A model generated the notes under the pieces. It was not told the DNA's origin and ran no database searches. It worked only from the letters and a program-made list of their open reading frames with translations. From assembly GCA_041398705.1 (NCBI GenBank), contig JAWKUI010000008.1, positions 1 through 64,000 on the forward strand: a stretch of DNA of 64,000 bases, read 5' to 3'. This document shows, piece by piece, positions 51,502 to 61,087 of the stretch (the first letter of the stretch is position 1; each line of letters begins with the position of its first letter). A program made the position numbers and the translations under genes. This DNA is from NORP259 sp041398705. Its GTDB lineage: Bacteria; Planctomycetota; UBA1135; GCA-002686595.

Positions 51502-52821
51502 TCACGCATCCTCCAGCTCCAATTGGCCCGATAGCAAGCGGGGCAGGAGCAAGTCGCGGGTGCGGCGTAGGTTCTGGATCTTCAGTCCCAGTGTTGCGAT
51601 CTGGGTGAGTAGCGGACGGACGTATTCGCGAAACTGCGTACGAAGGTTTGCGGGCGGCACGATACGCTGCGTGTCTGCCAAGTATTCCTTCCACTTGAAG
51701 TTGGAAATTCCTGTGGACTGTACTTGGAACTGCTCGATTTCACCGGACTCGTATCCCTCAAGGATCGAGAGATAGAGCAGCTCGGCTCCATATCCCTCAA
51801 TGTCAGGCTGGACGCGCTTACAGAAACTGGCACACATCACGTCGCCATCGAACGCAGAAAGAAGTTCAGGCGTCACAAGCAGCGTGCGGCCTAGCGGTTG
51901 CCCCTTGCTGCCGCCGGAGACTTCGAATACGAGGTCGCCTGGCGTCAATCTCCGTGACCGAAGGTTCGATGGCTTGTGATACCGGTGCGGGACGCTGTCT
52001 ACGTGACAACTCCTCGCACCCGGAATGTCGGTGCCGCGAATCACCCAAGCTGGCTCGGTGTGCTTCTCGTCCTCGGGGTCTTTCCCCCAGCCCCCGCCAA
52101 TGTGGCCGACAATAAGCGAATCGAGGGGTTTCTCCTCCCACCCCTTCGGCATCTCCCCGTTCCGAGAGGGGACGAGCGGATGGCTTGTGTGGCCGGGAAA
52201 GCGAAAGTGGACGAACCACTCGCGGTAGATAGCGCGAGCCACCGTTTCCAAAATCCTGATGCGCTCGTGGTTGTTCTCAACCAGCTCGTCGTAAGCCGAC
52301 AGAATGCCGGCTATGCGGCGTTGCACCACAAGCGGGGGGACCTCCAGCACAAATTGGTCCAGGAAGTCCTCGAACTTGAAGTTGCTAATCCCCGTGGACT
52401 GCACCTGCCACTGAACAATCCTTCGGTCAACCCAGGCTAACTGCAAATGCGCTTGCAAGAACCCTGGATCAACCAGGTCCTTGTTTGGACTGATGCGCTT
52501 GCAGAATGAAGCCGGGATTACAGCGGCCGAGAATCTCTCAATCCGTTCTGCCGCCATCAGGAGGCTCCGTCCGACCGGCTGGTCCTTGCTTCCGCCGGAG
52601 ACTTCGAACACGATGTCGCCTTCTTCGAGTGCCCTTGACCTTGCGTTGGTTTCTTTGTGGTAGCGGTAGGGCACTCCACGAGTGTCAGCACTCGCGATAC
52701 TCTTGAAATCCGTCCCGCGGATCACAAAAGCCTCCTTCACATGCGTGGAGTCTGGCGTGGCCTTTCCCCATCCTCCTCCAATGTAGCTGCGAACTACCGC
52801 GCGCAACGGGGCTTGCTTCAT
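51502..52821 (-). CDS. hsdS: type I restriction-modification specificity subunit HsdS, two homologous target-recognition domains
   Basis: A 439-residue open frame overlapping the hsdM end by ATGA. Two target-recognition domains are homologous to each other: IGGGWGK recurs at 14-20 and 241-247, SGGSK at about 75 and 302, and QVQSTGISNFK at 139-149 and 366-376, always 227 residues apart. The conserved spacer helix (VPPLVVQRRIAGILSAYDELVENNHERIRILE, given in parts) follows the first. The halves should read similar half-sites, giving a near-symmetric target. It is the only intact gene of this operon, so the protein alone cannot restrict or methylate. Confidence 0.9.
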   Translation of the reverse strand: MKQAPLRAVVRSYIGGGWGKATPDSTHVKEAFVIRGTDFKSIASADTRGVPYRYHKETNARSRALEEGDIVFEVSGGSKDQPVGRSLLMAAERIERFSAAVIPASFCKRISPNKDLVDPGFLQAHLQLAWVDRRIVQWQVQSTGISNFKFEDFLDQFVLEVPPLVVQRRIAGILSAYDELVENNHERIRILETVARAIYREWFVHFRFPGHTSHPLVPSRNGEMPKGWEEKPLDSLIVGHIGGGWGKDPEDEKHTEPAWVIRGTDIPGARSCHVDSVPHRYHKPSNLRSRRLTPGDLVFEVSGGSKGQPLGRTLLVTPELLSAFDGDVMCASFCKRVQPDIEGYGAELLYLSILEGYESGEIEQFQVQSTGISNFKWKEYLADTQRIVPPANLRTQFREYVRPLLTQIATLGLKIQNLRRTRDLLLPRLLSGQLELEDA

Positions 52822-54400
52822 TCCTCCAGAATCCCTGCCACGTTGCGGGCGATGGTCTCTTCTAGCTCGTGGGCCTGGATGTTCAGTGCCTCCAGATTTT
52901 TACTAAGCAATAAGAGGTGCTCCCGGAATTGCCGGTCGCTCACGTCGGCGCCAGCAGCCATGCCCACGTACCGACCTGGGTGGAGCGACCAAGCCTGAAC
53001 CTCGATCTCCTCGAGTGAGACGGCTTTGCACAGACCGGGCACGTCGACGTAGACGGGAGTCTTCCCGAAGACCTCCTGCAGTTTAGCCTCGGCCTCATCG
53101 CCGCCACACGTGAGGTCGAGAGCTTCCCCTCGGTAGAGCCGCACGATATTCGCCAGAAAGCCGATCTGGGCGGGCGTCCAGTCGCGGTGGACGGTGTCCA
53201 CCTGTCGGTACACGTGGCGGGCGTCGATGAAGAGCACGGTGTCGGCGCGCTTCGTGCCTGGTTTGCCTCGATCGAGGAACCACTGGCCCGTGCAAGGCAA
53301 AGTGACCGTGTAAGAACATGTTTGGGCCGACGGCGTCATCCCGTCCACGGCTCTGCTCTTGACGAGCTGCTTGCGGATCTCTCCTGCTCGGAGAGCGCGG
53401 GCGTCAAGCCGAGTTGGCCATGAAAAGCGAAACCGGCGCGGCCCGTGGCGTTCAGCGCGGAATGGAAGAGCTGGATCAGAATGGTTTCGCGTTGTCGGCT
53501 TTGGAAGGCGGGCCAAAGGGGGAATCGACGGCCGGGGCCGACCATGTCCTGGAGGCGCTCTTGTCCACCGCATTTACACGAAGGGCGGATTAGACAGAAC
53601 GAAATCAAACTCGCCGGTGGCGGTGTGTGGGTCGTCGTAGAAGTTAGCTATTGATATTGCCGCCATGGCGGATGTCACCTTCAAGGCATGCACAGCAAAG
53701 GTTCATGCAGCACAGGCGCCCAGATATCGTCCCGGTCTTCTCCACACCCAAAGGGTCTAGTTCGTCAGCAGCTCTCTTCTGGTGCTCGGCGACGAAGCGT
53801 GCTGACTGCACGAACATGCCGCCTGAACCCGCAGGCGGGGTCGAGGTACGCCCGTCAGGAAGGCTCGATGACCTCGTTGAGCAGCTTGACGATACTCGCA
53901 GGCGTGTAGAACTCGCCGCCCTTCTGCCCCTCTGTGCGGGCGAACTCACCCAGGAAGTACTCGTAAATGCGGCCGAAGGCGTCGTAGTCCACAGTGGCCG
54001 GGATCTCGGAGACCTTCTTGAGCAGCTCCTTGAGCAGCGTGCCGGTGAAGAGGTTGTAGGTCTTGGGCAGCACGCCGGCGAGCCGAGGGTTGTGCTTCTC
54101 GACTTCACGCATCGCCTCGTTGACCTTCCGGCCGATGTCCTCGCCCTCGGGCAAGTTCGAGGAAGTCGAGAAGCGCGCCTCGGGCGAGAGGTGGGGATGC
54201 TTTCGGCGTGGTAGGCGCCGGGATCGTCCACCCGGCTGCCGCGGCGGGACGAGGCACCGGCCGCCTCCAGCTTCTTGCGATGGGCGGCGAACCGCACCTC
54301 GGCGAAGCGGAGGAAGATCAGGCCGAGGATGGGACTGAGTACTCCTGGGCCTTGAGCCCCGAGTTGGCGCAGGTGGTCCGCTGCGGCCCAGGGCTCTTTC
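52818..54400 (-). pseudogene. hsdM: type I DNA methyltransferase HsdM, broken by several frameshifts
   Basis: About 1.58 kb, close to the normal length. Pieces: WAAADHLRQ and LGLIFLRFAEVRFAAHRKKL near the start; NEAMREVEKHNPRLAGVLPK and FGRIYEYFLGEFARTEGQKGGEFYTP (54154-53855, in parts); GSGGMFVQSARFVAEHQK (the SAM motif, with one extra G in the DPACGSGG codons); a frame change at GEFDFVLSNPPF about 53610; and the C-terminal TVLFIDARHVYRQVD, HRDWTPAQIGFLANIVRLYRGE open to 52818. The catalytic NPPF is readable only across frames. The first few residues are missing or lie in unrelated upstream sequence. Confidence 0.85.
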
Positions 54401-54927
54401 AGGGTCCCGTGCCCAGTGTCACTTTCGGGGGGGCAATCCAATACATACGGCCGATTATGTACTCCCGGGGCCTGGTCCACCAGCTCCTGTCGGCCTTTGG
54501 GGCCCAGGTAGCACCCTGAGGTGGACCCCATGCCTGGTTCTGGCAAGTTCTGGGGGCCGAAGGGCCGGTAATAACCATCCTTATGCAGTCTGCCACTACA
54601 GGTCCATGCCAATGAGAAATCCGGCCGGGCATTGCCCCTCCAAGTCTCTCGGCGGGAAAGGAACTCTTCTTCCTGCAACGATATGCCGGGGCCTGCGGTC
54701 ACCTCGGCGGCCCTGGTTTTCGTCCCTGAGGACGGTCAAGACTGGTGCCCGGCGTTTGGCGGTCAAGATGTTTCCCAGGCGCACGTTATTCGGTGACAGG
54801 GCTTCCATTGGACCCGGGGGCCGCTCCATAGGGTGGCCTACCTTCTGAATGGGGAACAGTATTGCTACCTATTCAGTCTATCTACCTTTGAATGCGGGAC
54901 CTTACGGTGTTTTCTTTCGCAGTACAG
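54401..54927. other. unassigned sequence between hsdM remnant and tRNA pseudogene
   Basis: No recognisable gene, transposase or recombinase in any frame; short open frames have non-coding composition. If the island model is right, this is the place where a lost integrase could have been. Confidence 0.4.
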
Positions 54928-55004
54928 TGGCGGCGCCCGGCAGGATTCAGACCTGCGACCCCCGACTTAGAAGCCGTGCTCCTATCCTGCTGAGCTACGG
55001 GCGC
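54928..55004 (-). pseudogene. degenerate tRNA-Arg-like gene (anticodon region TCT)
   Basis: The minus strand has a 7-bp acceptor (GCGCCCG/CGGGCGC), D arm GCTC/GAGC and terminal CCA, close to the tRNA at 46904. However, the anticodon arm CGGCT-TCTA-AGTCG has only a four-base loop, the T loop reads TCTGAAT instead of TTCGAAT, and an extra base separates the acceptor stem from CCA. I read it as a tRNA-Arg pseudogene, or a tRNA with local sequence errors. It marks the right border of the putative island. Confidence 0.7.
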
Positions 55005-55239
55005 TTCGGGGGGCGAGGGTAGCGGATTTGGAAGATGGGGCCAGTTTGGCGGCGGGAGACCCTGGTCAGAGGATTCGGGGTAGTTGGGTTCGACTTGCCA
55101 GGGCTCTGGGAGGCAGGTGTTTCACCCCTTGGGCCTTGGCCAATGGGTTGCGCAAACGCTGGTTTGCCGCTTAGAGAGAGTCGGAAGCGCAGAACGAGGG
55201 TCTGTTTTCCATCCTCGGACGTAGTGACCTGCAGGTTCA

Positions 55240-56480
55240 GGTCAGGCCCCAGGGGGAGCATCGGGGGAGGGGCTCCAAGCGCGTAGGTTGGAGGAGCTCG
55301 ACGGGGCGGTGGTGAGGGTGCCCTCGAAGGCTTTGGTGAGGGCGGCGGCGAAGTGGTTGAGTTCGGCGGTGGGGTCCCTCTCCCAGCTGTGGTGGATGGT
55401 GTAGTTCAGGGAATGGCTGGGGGGAATCGCGGTTGAGTCGAGGTCGATTTTGAAGGGTGCCGCCGAGCACGCCTGCGAGGGGGAGGATGCAGGGAGCAGC
55501 GATGGAGTCGGGGCTGTGGATCAGGGCAGGGGGGGACTAGGAGGCCCGGCAGCGTGGACGGTCGGCGAGGTGGGCGTTGTGGCGCACGGAAGTATCGGCG
55601 ATGAGGTCTGAGGTCGGGATGGTGCGTAGAGCAGGACTTGGCGGCGAGCCGAATCTGCTGCCGGGTGTGCAGGCTCAGTAGAGGGGCCGGAAGCGGGGAG
55701 GTTGTGCGTGACTTCGATGGGGGCGCGGTCGGGGTGGGGCAGGATCCAGATCAAGCGTGAAGGTTCGACGTGGGTCGGGGGCCTAGGTGGCGGATTGCGG
55801 TTTGGGCATCGAAGGGGTGGGGAGTTGGAAGGGCAAAGCGCCTTGGAGACTCCGGGGAGGAAATCGAGCGTGGCGACCGTGTCGATTGCCTCGCGAGTGT
55901 GATGCGGACGCCTTCGCGATCGGCTTGGAGGTCGCGGGGCGCGAGGCCGAAGAAGGTGGCCATGGCGCTGGCAGGCTCGGAGTAGATGGGGCCGCCAATG
56001 GCGTCGACCAATCCTCGCTGGAGAATTCTTCGACAGCGATGGTTGCTGCAGCTTCTGCATGCCAGGCCCGTGGAAGGCGAGGGGGCAGCAGAGAAGGTGA
56101 TGCTCGATGAGCTTCTGTGGGCCTGCGGCTCAGTGCACGGTGACCTGGAAATCGGGGCCGGATTCCGCGGCGGGTGTCCTTTGAAGGTTGTCCTGTCCTT
56201 GCGCAAGGACGTGCGCCAACCGGGCTGGGATTGGAGTTGTTCGATCGTGGATCGCCGGGTCAGGCCGCCGGGTAGGAGCCAGGTCCCACGAGCCAGGATC
56301 TGCGAAGGCCAGAATTGCACCGTGTCGATTCGATGGCACGCATGCTGGATATTCAGGTAACGGCCCGATTTGGAATGGGTTTGCGCTGCACCTGGGCATT
56401 CCGGGTTGCACAGAGCTTGTACCTCGGGGTCGAAACGGTGCTTTCGAAGCGGGGATTCGGGGTGGGACCCCCAGGGGCCC
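55240..56480 (-). pseudogene. decayed hypothetical gene (fragments in several frames)
   Basis: Protein-like fragments lie on the minus strand in changing frames: LQRGLVDAIGGPIYSEPASAMATFFGLAPRDLQADREGV (about 56020-55900, given in parts here), then EAIDTVATLDFLPGVSKALCP and RLIWILPHPDRAPIEVTHNLP. No single frame is open across the region and no family is recognised. It could be one hypothetical protein with several indels. Frames here are not supported well enough to call exact ends. Confidence 0.45.
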
Positions 56481-56667
56481 ATTCTTGGGTGGCAGACTCT
56501 TGGCTGGGGTCTGGTGCGAACAAGGATGGAAATGGCGCGGCCAGGGCGATCAGGTTCGCAAGCAGGTGGGTGAGCATGGCTTCAATAGGGGGGCGTGCGA
56601 TGTTTAGGCGGTGGGAGCGTGCGGGGTTGCAGCTTGGGGCAGATAAATGAGATGGTCCCCGGACGGA

Positions 56668-57267
56668 TTACTCGCCGGGCATGATGGTCAAGGTCAATTC
56701 GTAGGTGGGGGCGCCGGGTTTTGCGGGTGGCTTGCAGGAGGATGTAGGGCGTGGAATCGAGGAGTTGCGCTTCGAGGGAAGCTTCCCAGAGGTAGAAGGC
56801 TGGGCGGGTTTCGGTGGCTTCGTAGTAGGTGGCTTCGAGTTCTCCGTCGAAGGCTTTGGTGATAGGGTCGACGAAGGGTTCGAGGACCCGTTGGGGGTCG
56901 GGGTGCATGGCTTTGGGGCGGCGGATTACGTAGTCGGCGCGCCAGGCGGGTTGCCGTCTTGGCGCTCGAAGGGCACGTAGGTGCCGGCGATGAGGCCTGC
57001 GAGTAGGAGGTTGGCGGCGCGCGCCTGGGTGTCTTCCGAATCGAGCAGGGGCAGGCCCTTCTGGTCGCGTTTGCTGGCGATGGACCCGTAAAGGGTGACG
57101 ATCGAATCGATCAGGTCGGGGTCTGTTTCGCCTTGGGTGTCGATGATCTCGTGCCAACGGCGTTGTTGGCGCGGGTCACCGGAAATCACCAGATGGGCTG
57201 GGCCTTCGGGGCCGGACTGGGCGCGCAGTTGCAGGGCAGGGGCTTCGGTGCGGGGCAAGAGCCACAT
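56668..57267 (-). pseudogene. hypothetical protein interrupted by at least two frameshifts
   Basis: From about 57267 one frame reads RAQSGPEGPAHLVISGDPRQ, QRRWHEIIDTQGETDPDLID and AANLLLAGLIAGTYVPFERQ. At about 56950 the reading moves to a second frame (ADYVIRRPKAMHPDPQRVLE, FYLWEASLEAQLLDSTPYIL). At about 56715 it moves to a third, ending YELTLTIMPGE with a stop at 56668. Joined, this is one protein of about 190 residues with no recognised family. Same cause as the other breaks between 48 and 57 kb. Confidence 0.5.
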
Positions 57268-57403
57268 GCCTTCTGCGGCAGGGGCCGGGCTCGGTCAGTT
57301 GGTCCGGTCGACGGGACGTTGCAGGGCGAAGGGCAGGGCGCCGAACAAGGGCGGGGTGAAGGTGAGCGTGCGCAGGGGGATTCGTCTGAGTCAGGCTGCA
57401 GTT

Positions 57404-58057
57404 CTACGCAGCGCGCCTGGGCTTGCTGTTGCGTTCAGGGGTAAACCGATTTTGTGCCGCGAGGTGTGGGCGGCAGGGTGCGAATCGGTTGGCCCAGGGC
57501 CTTGCCCACGAATGGCCGGGGCGTTTTTCCAACGGGGCGGCGGCTTGCACGGCGGCGCAGGTGGCGGACCAAAGCGCGGACGGCTCGCCCTTGACTTCGA
57601 AGCGCGAGAGGCTTTTGTTGGTGGGTTCGAGGTAGGCGGTCAGGCTCAGGCCGGGGATCGATGCGCCTTCGACTTCGCGCGCCAGGTCGCGGGACATGGC
57701 GTAACCCCAATTCACGTTGACTTGCTTCCAGCCCGATCCGGGCAGGGAGCGCAGGGTGGTTTCCGGGGTGAGTCCGCCGGGCCATTGTTCGAACAGGCCG
57801 GGGGCGGCTTCGTTTGTGTGCACGTCCACGGCGCGCAGGTAGTTGCCTTGGAAGGTCAGGCCGATGCCGGCTTCGCGCAGGGAATTGCGCTCCATGCGGT
57901 CGCGCCGACCCTGGATGCGTTCGATCAGCGCTTGCACGGCGGGATCGCGGCGGTGCAAACCTACGAGATCGGCGGGATCGTGGGTGATCGGTGCGGGCGC
58001 GGCTTGGGGGGCGAGAACGCCGGCTAAGGCGATGCAGGCGGGCAGGAGGGGATTCAT
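57404..58057 (-). CDS. exported hypothetical protein, C terminus possibly frameshifted
   Basis: A 217-residue frame from ATG 58057 with signal peptide (LLPACIALAGVLAPQAAP). The body (HDPADLVGLHRRDPAVQALI, GIGLTFQGNYLRAVDVHTN, GWKQVNVNWGYAMSRDLARE, SIPGLSLTAYLEPTN) looks like a real folded periplasmic domain of unknown family. The last 40 residues have non-coding composition, and a plausible ending (FGALPFALQRPVDRTN) lies further down in another frame, so a frameshift near the 3' end is likely. Confidence 0.6.
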   Translation of the reverse strand: MNPLLPACIALAGVLAPQAAPAPITHDPADLVGLHRRDPAVQALIERIQGRRDRMERNSLREAGIGLTFQGNYLRAVDVHTNEAAPGLFEQWPGGLTPETTLRSLPGSGWKQVNVNWGYAMSRDLAREVEGASIPGLSLTAYLEPTNKSLSRFEVKGEPSALWSATCAAVQAAAPLEKRPGHSWARPWANRFAPCRPHLAAQNRFTPERNSKPRRAA

Positions 58058-58331
58058 GGGCGCGGGGGGGGAAGGGCTTGCACCCACCACCGGAATCCCG
58101 CAGGCACTTCCCACAAACCGGGTCGAGGTGCGCGGCCAGGATACCGGGTGGGCTTGCACGAAGGGGAGCGTGCTTCGTTTGGCCTTTGCGGGCCCTTTGG
58201 GGGCCGGGTGGAGGTGCGCTGCGGCGGACTCGGGGTCGAAAGCGCGGCGAGGCCGGTCCCCCTCGTCGGGGAACCGGCCTCGCGGTGGGGCGGGGGCGCG
58301 GGAGGGCGGCCGCCGGGATGAAGCGCTGGGA

Positions 58332-58667
58332 TCAGTTCTGGCGCGCGTCGCCGGCGGGGGCGCCGCCTTCGGCGGGCGGTTGCGCGGGGGCCATGACCAG
58401 GTTGATCAGGCCGCGCAGGGCGTTGATCGAGTTGGCATCACCCGGCATGAGGTCGTATTCGAGGCGCCAGGTGACGGCGTTGAACTGGCAGCCTTCGAAG
58501 TGCACCGGGGCGTTGGACATGACCAGGGTGCAGCGGTCGAACTGGCAGTGGCGGAAGGCCTTGCCGGCCAGGTGGATGGTCTGGGTCGAGAACTTCAGCC
58601 CTTCGTGCAGCACGAGCTGGAGCTGCGGTTGCTGGGGCTGCGGACGGGATTGGGGATCTTGAGTCAT
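58332..58667 (-). CDS. small hypothetical protein with pentapeptide-like motif
   Basis: A 111-residue protein. The middle (AFRHCQFDRCTLVMSN, FEGCQFNAVTWRLEYDL) has the 'CxFxxC' rhythm of very short pentapeptide-like beta-helices and is well conserved in character. Gln/Pro-rich head and Ala/Pro-rich tail. Function unknown. Lies downstream of the DUF2237 gene on the same strand. Confidence 0.65.
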   Translation of the reverse strand: MTQDPQSRPQPQQPQLQLVLHEGLKFSTQTIHLAGKAFRHCQFDRCTLVMSNAPVHFEGCQFNAVTWRLEYDLMPGDANSINALRGLINLVMAPAQPPAEGGAPAGDARQN

Positions 58668-58761
58668 GGCGGGAGAATCCTACCGGGCTGGCGGCTGGGG
58701 GGAAGGCGGTTTTTGAGGCTTTGCGCGGGGTTGATCGGGTCTTGACCCGGCTTGGGGCGCT

Positions 58762-59145
58762 TCAGCCCGGCAGGGCATGGGCCATCAGGTCCTCGAGCCG
58801 GCAGATGTCCAGGGCGCGCTCGTGGGTCGCTTCGAGATTCACCGCGGGGGCGGAGTCGGCCAAGAAGGCCTCCTGCCAACGGGCGGCGCACAGGCACCAT
58901 TGGTCGCCGGGCTTGAGCCCAGGGAAGCCGTACTCCGGCCAAGCGGTCGACAGGTCGTTGCCGCGGGCTTTGGAGAAGGCCAGGAATTCGGCCGTCACCC
59001 GGCAGCAGACCGTGTGCGAACCCTGGTCCTCGTCATCGGTACGACAGCAGCCGTCCCGAAAGAACCCGGTCATCGGCTCGGTGCTGCAAAGGGTCAGGGG
59101 GCCACCCAGCACGTTGCGCTGGGTCGGGCGATTGAGCTGGATCAT
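58762..59145 (-). CDS. DUF2237-family protein
   Basis: A 127-residue protein with the family pattern throughout: NVLGGPLTLCSTEPMTGFFRDG, GSHTVCCRVTAEFLAFSKARGNDLSTA and FPGLKPGDQWCLCAARWQEA, each conserved in DUF2237, shown in parts. Normal length. Function unknown; members are cytoplasmic. Follows the TetR gene on the same strand after 49 bp. Confidence 0.93.
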   Translation of the reverse strand: MIQLNRPTQRNVLGGPLTLCSTEPMTGFFRDGCCRTDDEDQGSHTVCCRVTAEFLAFSKARGNDLSTAWPEYGFPGLKPGDQWCLCAARWQEAFLADSAPAVNLEATHERALDICRLEDLMAHALPG

Positions 59146-59194
59146 GCTCCACCAGGATAGACCGCCCGCGCCAACTGCGCGAGTCGGGGACCGA

Positions 59195-59923
59195 TCAAGC
59201 CGAGCCGCAGCCGGTCAGCTCTCGGCGCAATGCAAGGTCCCGTGCCCGGCGGATGGTTTCGTTCACGTCGCCGGGACACCAGCCGAAACCTACCAACATC
59301 GAGCGGGTCGCTTCGACGAAGTCGGGGGGCAGGACGCGGCCCTTGTCTTGCACGCGACCCAGCAGCAGTTGGGTGCGGTGCACGTTCGAACCGCCAGCCA
59401 TGAGGATCCACGCGGCCTGGTTGAGCATGTGGACCTGTTGTTCGCGATCGGCGGCCTGGGTCACGTGTCCGTCCGCGATGGCCCGACGGATCAATTCGCG
59501 GAAGGTGTCGGCGATGCGGTCCATGTCCGCGCGCAACGACTCCAACCGCTCGGTGGTGCCAGCGGACCAGACGCCGGGATTGGCTGTGAGTTCCTCCGCT
59601 TCGTACAGCCCCGGGAAATCGAGGCTGAACAGGAAGTTGCAGAAGATCGCGTAGGGCAGCGCCAGTTCGCGTTCGAACGGATCGCCGTCGAGCACGCGTT
59701 GGAAACCTGCGGCACGTCCCTGGGCGGCCATCGAGGACAAGGCGAGGATCAGATCCTCCTTGCTCTCGAAGTGCGAGTAGAACGTGCCCACCGAGATGTC
59801 GGCGGCCTGGGCGATGTCGGCGATACGCAGTCCGGCGGAACCGTGTTCGTGCAGGATCGCCCGCGCGACGGTCAGGATCGAGCGTTCACGTTCGCTGAGA
59901 TGGTGGGGCAGGTCTTTGGACAT
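59195..59923 (-). CDS. TetR/AcrR-family transcriptional regulator
   Basis: A 242-residue regulator from ATG 59923 (MSKDLPHHLSERERSIL); the frame continues upstream to 60013 without similarity. N-terminal helix-turn-helix: AGLRIADIAQAADISVGTFYSHFESKEDLI, in parts, the hallmark of TetR. The C-terminal ligand domain is helical (FLFSLDFPGLYEAEELTANPG, MLNQAAWILMAGGSN), like those that respond to fatty acids or drugs, but the ligand is unknown. Probably heads the DUF2237 unit. Confidence 0.93.
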   Translation of the reverse strand: MSKDLPHHLSERERSILTVARAILHEHGSAGLRIADIAQAADISVGTFYSHFESKEDLILALSSMAAQGRAAGFQRVLDGDPFERELALPYAIFCNFLFSLDFPGLYEAEELTANPGVWSAGTTERLESLRADMDRIADTFRELIRRAIADGHVTQAADREQQVHMLNQAAWILMAGGSNVHRTQLLLGRVQDKGRVLPPDFVEATRSMLVGFGWCPGDVNETIRRARDLALRRELTGCGSA

Positions 59924-60247
59924 ATCGAAAAGGAATAGGGGGCGGCCAAGAGGCCCTCTCTCTGGATATGCCGAATGGATGGGACCCGTTTGATGGCATC
60001 GCATCCGGCACAAGCAGGGGAATCGGTTGGATTCCTCTACTGATCATGCAGTTTTTGGAATTTGGTTGTACCTGTTCGGGTCGATTCGGACCCGCAGGCC
60101 GCAGATAATGCAACGTAAGTGAAGGCTTGGCAACCCCTTGCGCAATCGGGAATGCCGTGTTTCTATTGCTGAGACAGGGCCGGCAACCTGAACAATCGTT
60201 CATCTCGCATTGTTTGCACTGTGACAGTTTTCCCCCCTGAATTCCCC
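59924..60247. other. divergent intergenic region with hairpin
   Basis: Spacer between TetR and the next gene. CGGGTC-GATTCG-GACCCG at 60077-60094 is a perfect 6-bp inverted repeat. No gene seen; promoters for both directions are expected here. A GTG at 60221 could start the next gene slightly earlier. Confidence 0.4.
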
Positions 60248-60880
60248 ATGAGTTCCGCTGGTCAACCATTTCCCCCGAGCGACTTGTTCCAAGAGTTGGA
60301 GCGATTGTCCCAACATATTTCCAGGCAACAAAACGCGGTCGGATCGATCCGTGGCAAGGCCCTGGAAGAGCTCGAGAACTGGCGTCAAGGGGCCCGTGCG
60401 CAGCGAATCGCCGTGGTTTGCCACTTGGGATTGCGGGCCGGTGGCTATTTGATCGATCCTGAATATCTCGGGGAACGGACGGCGGCCTTGATCGCCCAAG
60501 AGGGCAGCTGGGCCGGGTGCGCCATCGGAATCGACAGCGATCTTACTTGGGCGGTGGAACAAGCCATTGCCGAGATCCTGAGCGAAGACGAAGTCTGCCT
60601 GGCGGAAGGCAGCCTGACTCTCGCGAGTCGGTTCGAGTTTCTGACCCGGCCTTTCGGTTTGCCCGCGGGACAAGGACTGCGCAGCTCGGTGCGTTTCCAC
60701 CGGCTATCCCGGCCGACCCGGCTTGTGTTCCAAGCATTGGTGTCTGACCGCTGCACGTTCGAGCAGTGCGAGGCGCAGGGCCTCGGGACACAGGAGGAAT
60801 TGCTGCAGGCGGTGCGGTATGGGCTCAAGGCCGTACTGCTGCTCGAAAACCACTGGCCGGAGTTGGAGGTGTTGGGGTGA
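60248..60880 (+). CDS. hypothetical protein
   Basis: A 210-residue protein from ATG 60248 (MSSAGQPFPPSDLF); GTG 60221 is an alternative and neither has a good Shine-Dalgarno. The head is helical and charged (LFQELERLSQHISRQQ, KALEELENWRQG), the centre has AQRIAVVCHLGLRAGGYLID, and the C terminus (SRPTRLVFQALVSDRCTFEQ, ELLQAVRYGLKAVLLLENHW) has the look of a small helical DNA- or protein-binding domain. No family recognised. Confidence 0.65.
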   Translation: MSSAGQPFPPSDLFQELERLSQHISRQQNAVGSIRGKALEELENWRQGARAQRIAVVCHLGLRAGGYLIDPEYLGERTAALIAQEGSWAGCAIGIDSDLTWAVEQAIAEILSEDEVCLAEGSLTLASRFEFLTRPFGLPAGQGLRSSVRFHRLSRPTRLVFQALVSDRCTFEQCEAQGLGTQEELLQAVRYGLKAVLLLENHWPELEVLG

Positions 60881-61087
60881 TGGTTTCGTTCGATACGTCG
60901 GTGAGTTTGCGGTCCAAGAGGCCGTTGGCAGCGGGTCCAGTGCGCAGAGAGTTCGCGTTGAGCAGCGCAGGGGATACCTCCCGTTGCGAGTGGAATGCAC
61001 CATGGCGAACTGGGTGCCGCAAACCGAACGCTTGTGTTTGCCTGGTCTCGAGTAGCGCGGGCAAGCTTTGGAGAAGGAGCGATCGTT

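Noticed and set aside
54399..54829. short minus-strand frames upstream of hsdM
   Set aside because: No family, no start signals, composition not coding; probably unrelated filler at the island border.
55751..56482. 243-residue minus-strand open frame
   Set aside because: Most of it has non-coding composition (Ser/Pro/Arg-rich); only a short middle part looks protein-like, so it is treated as part of a decayed gene.
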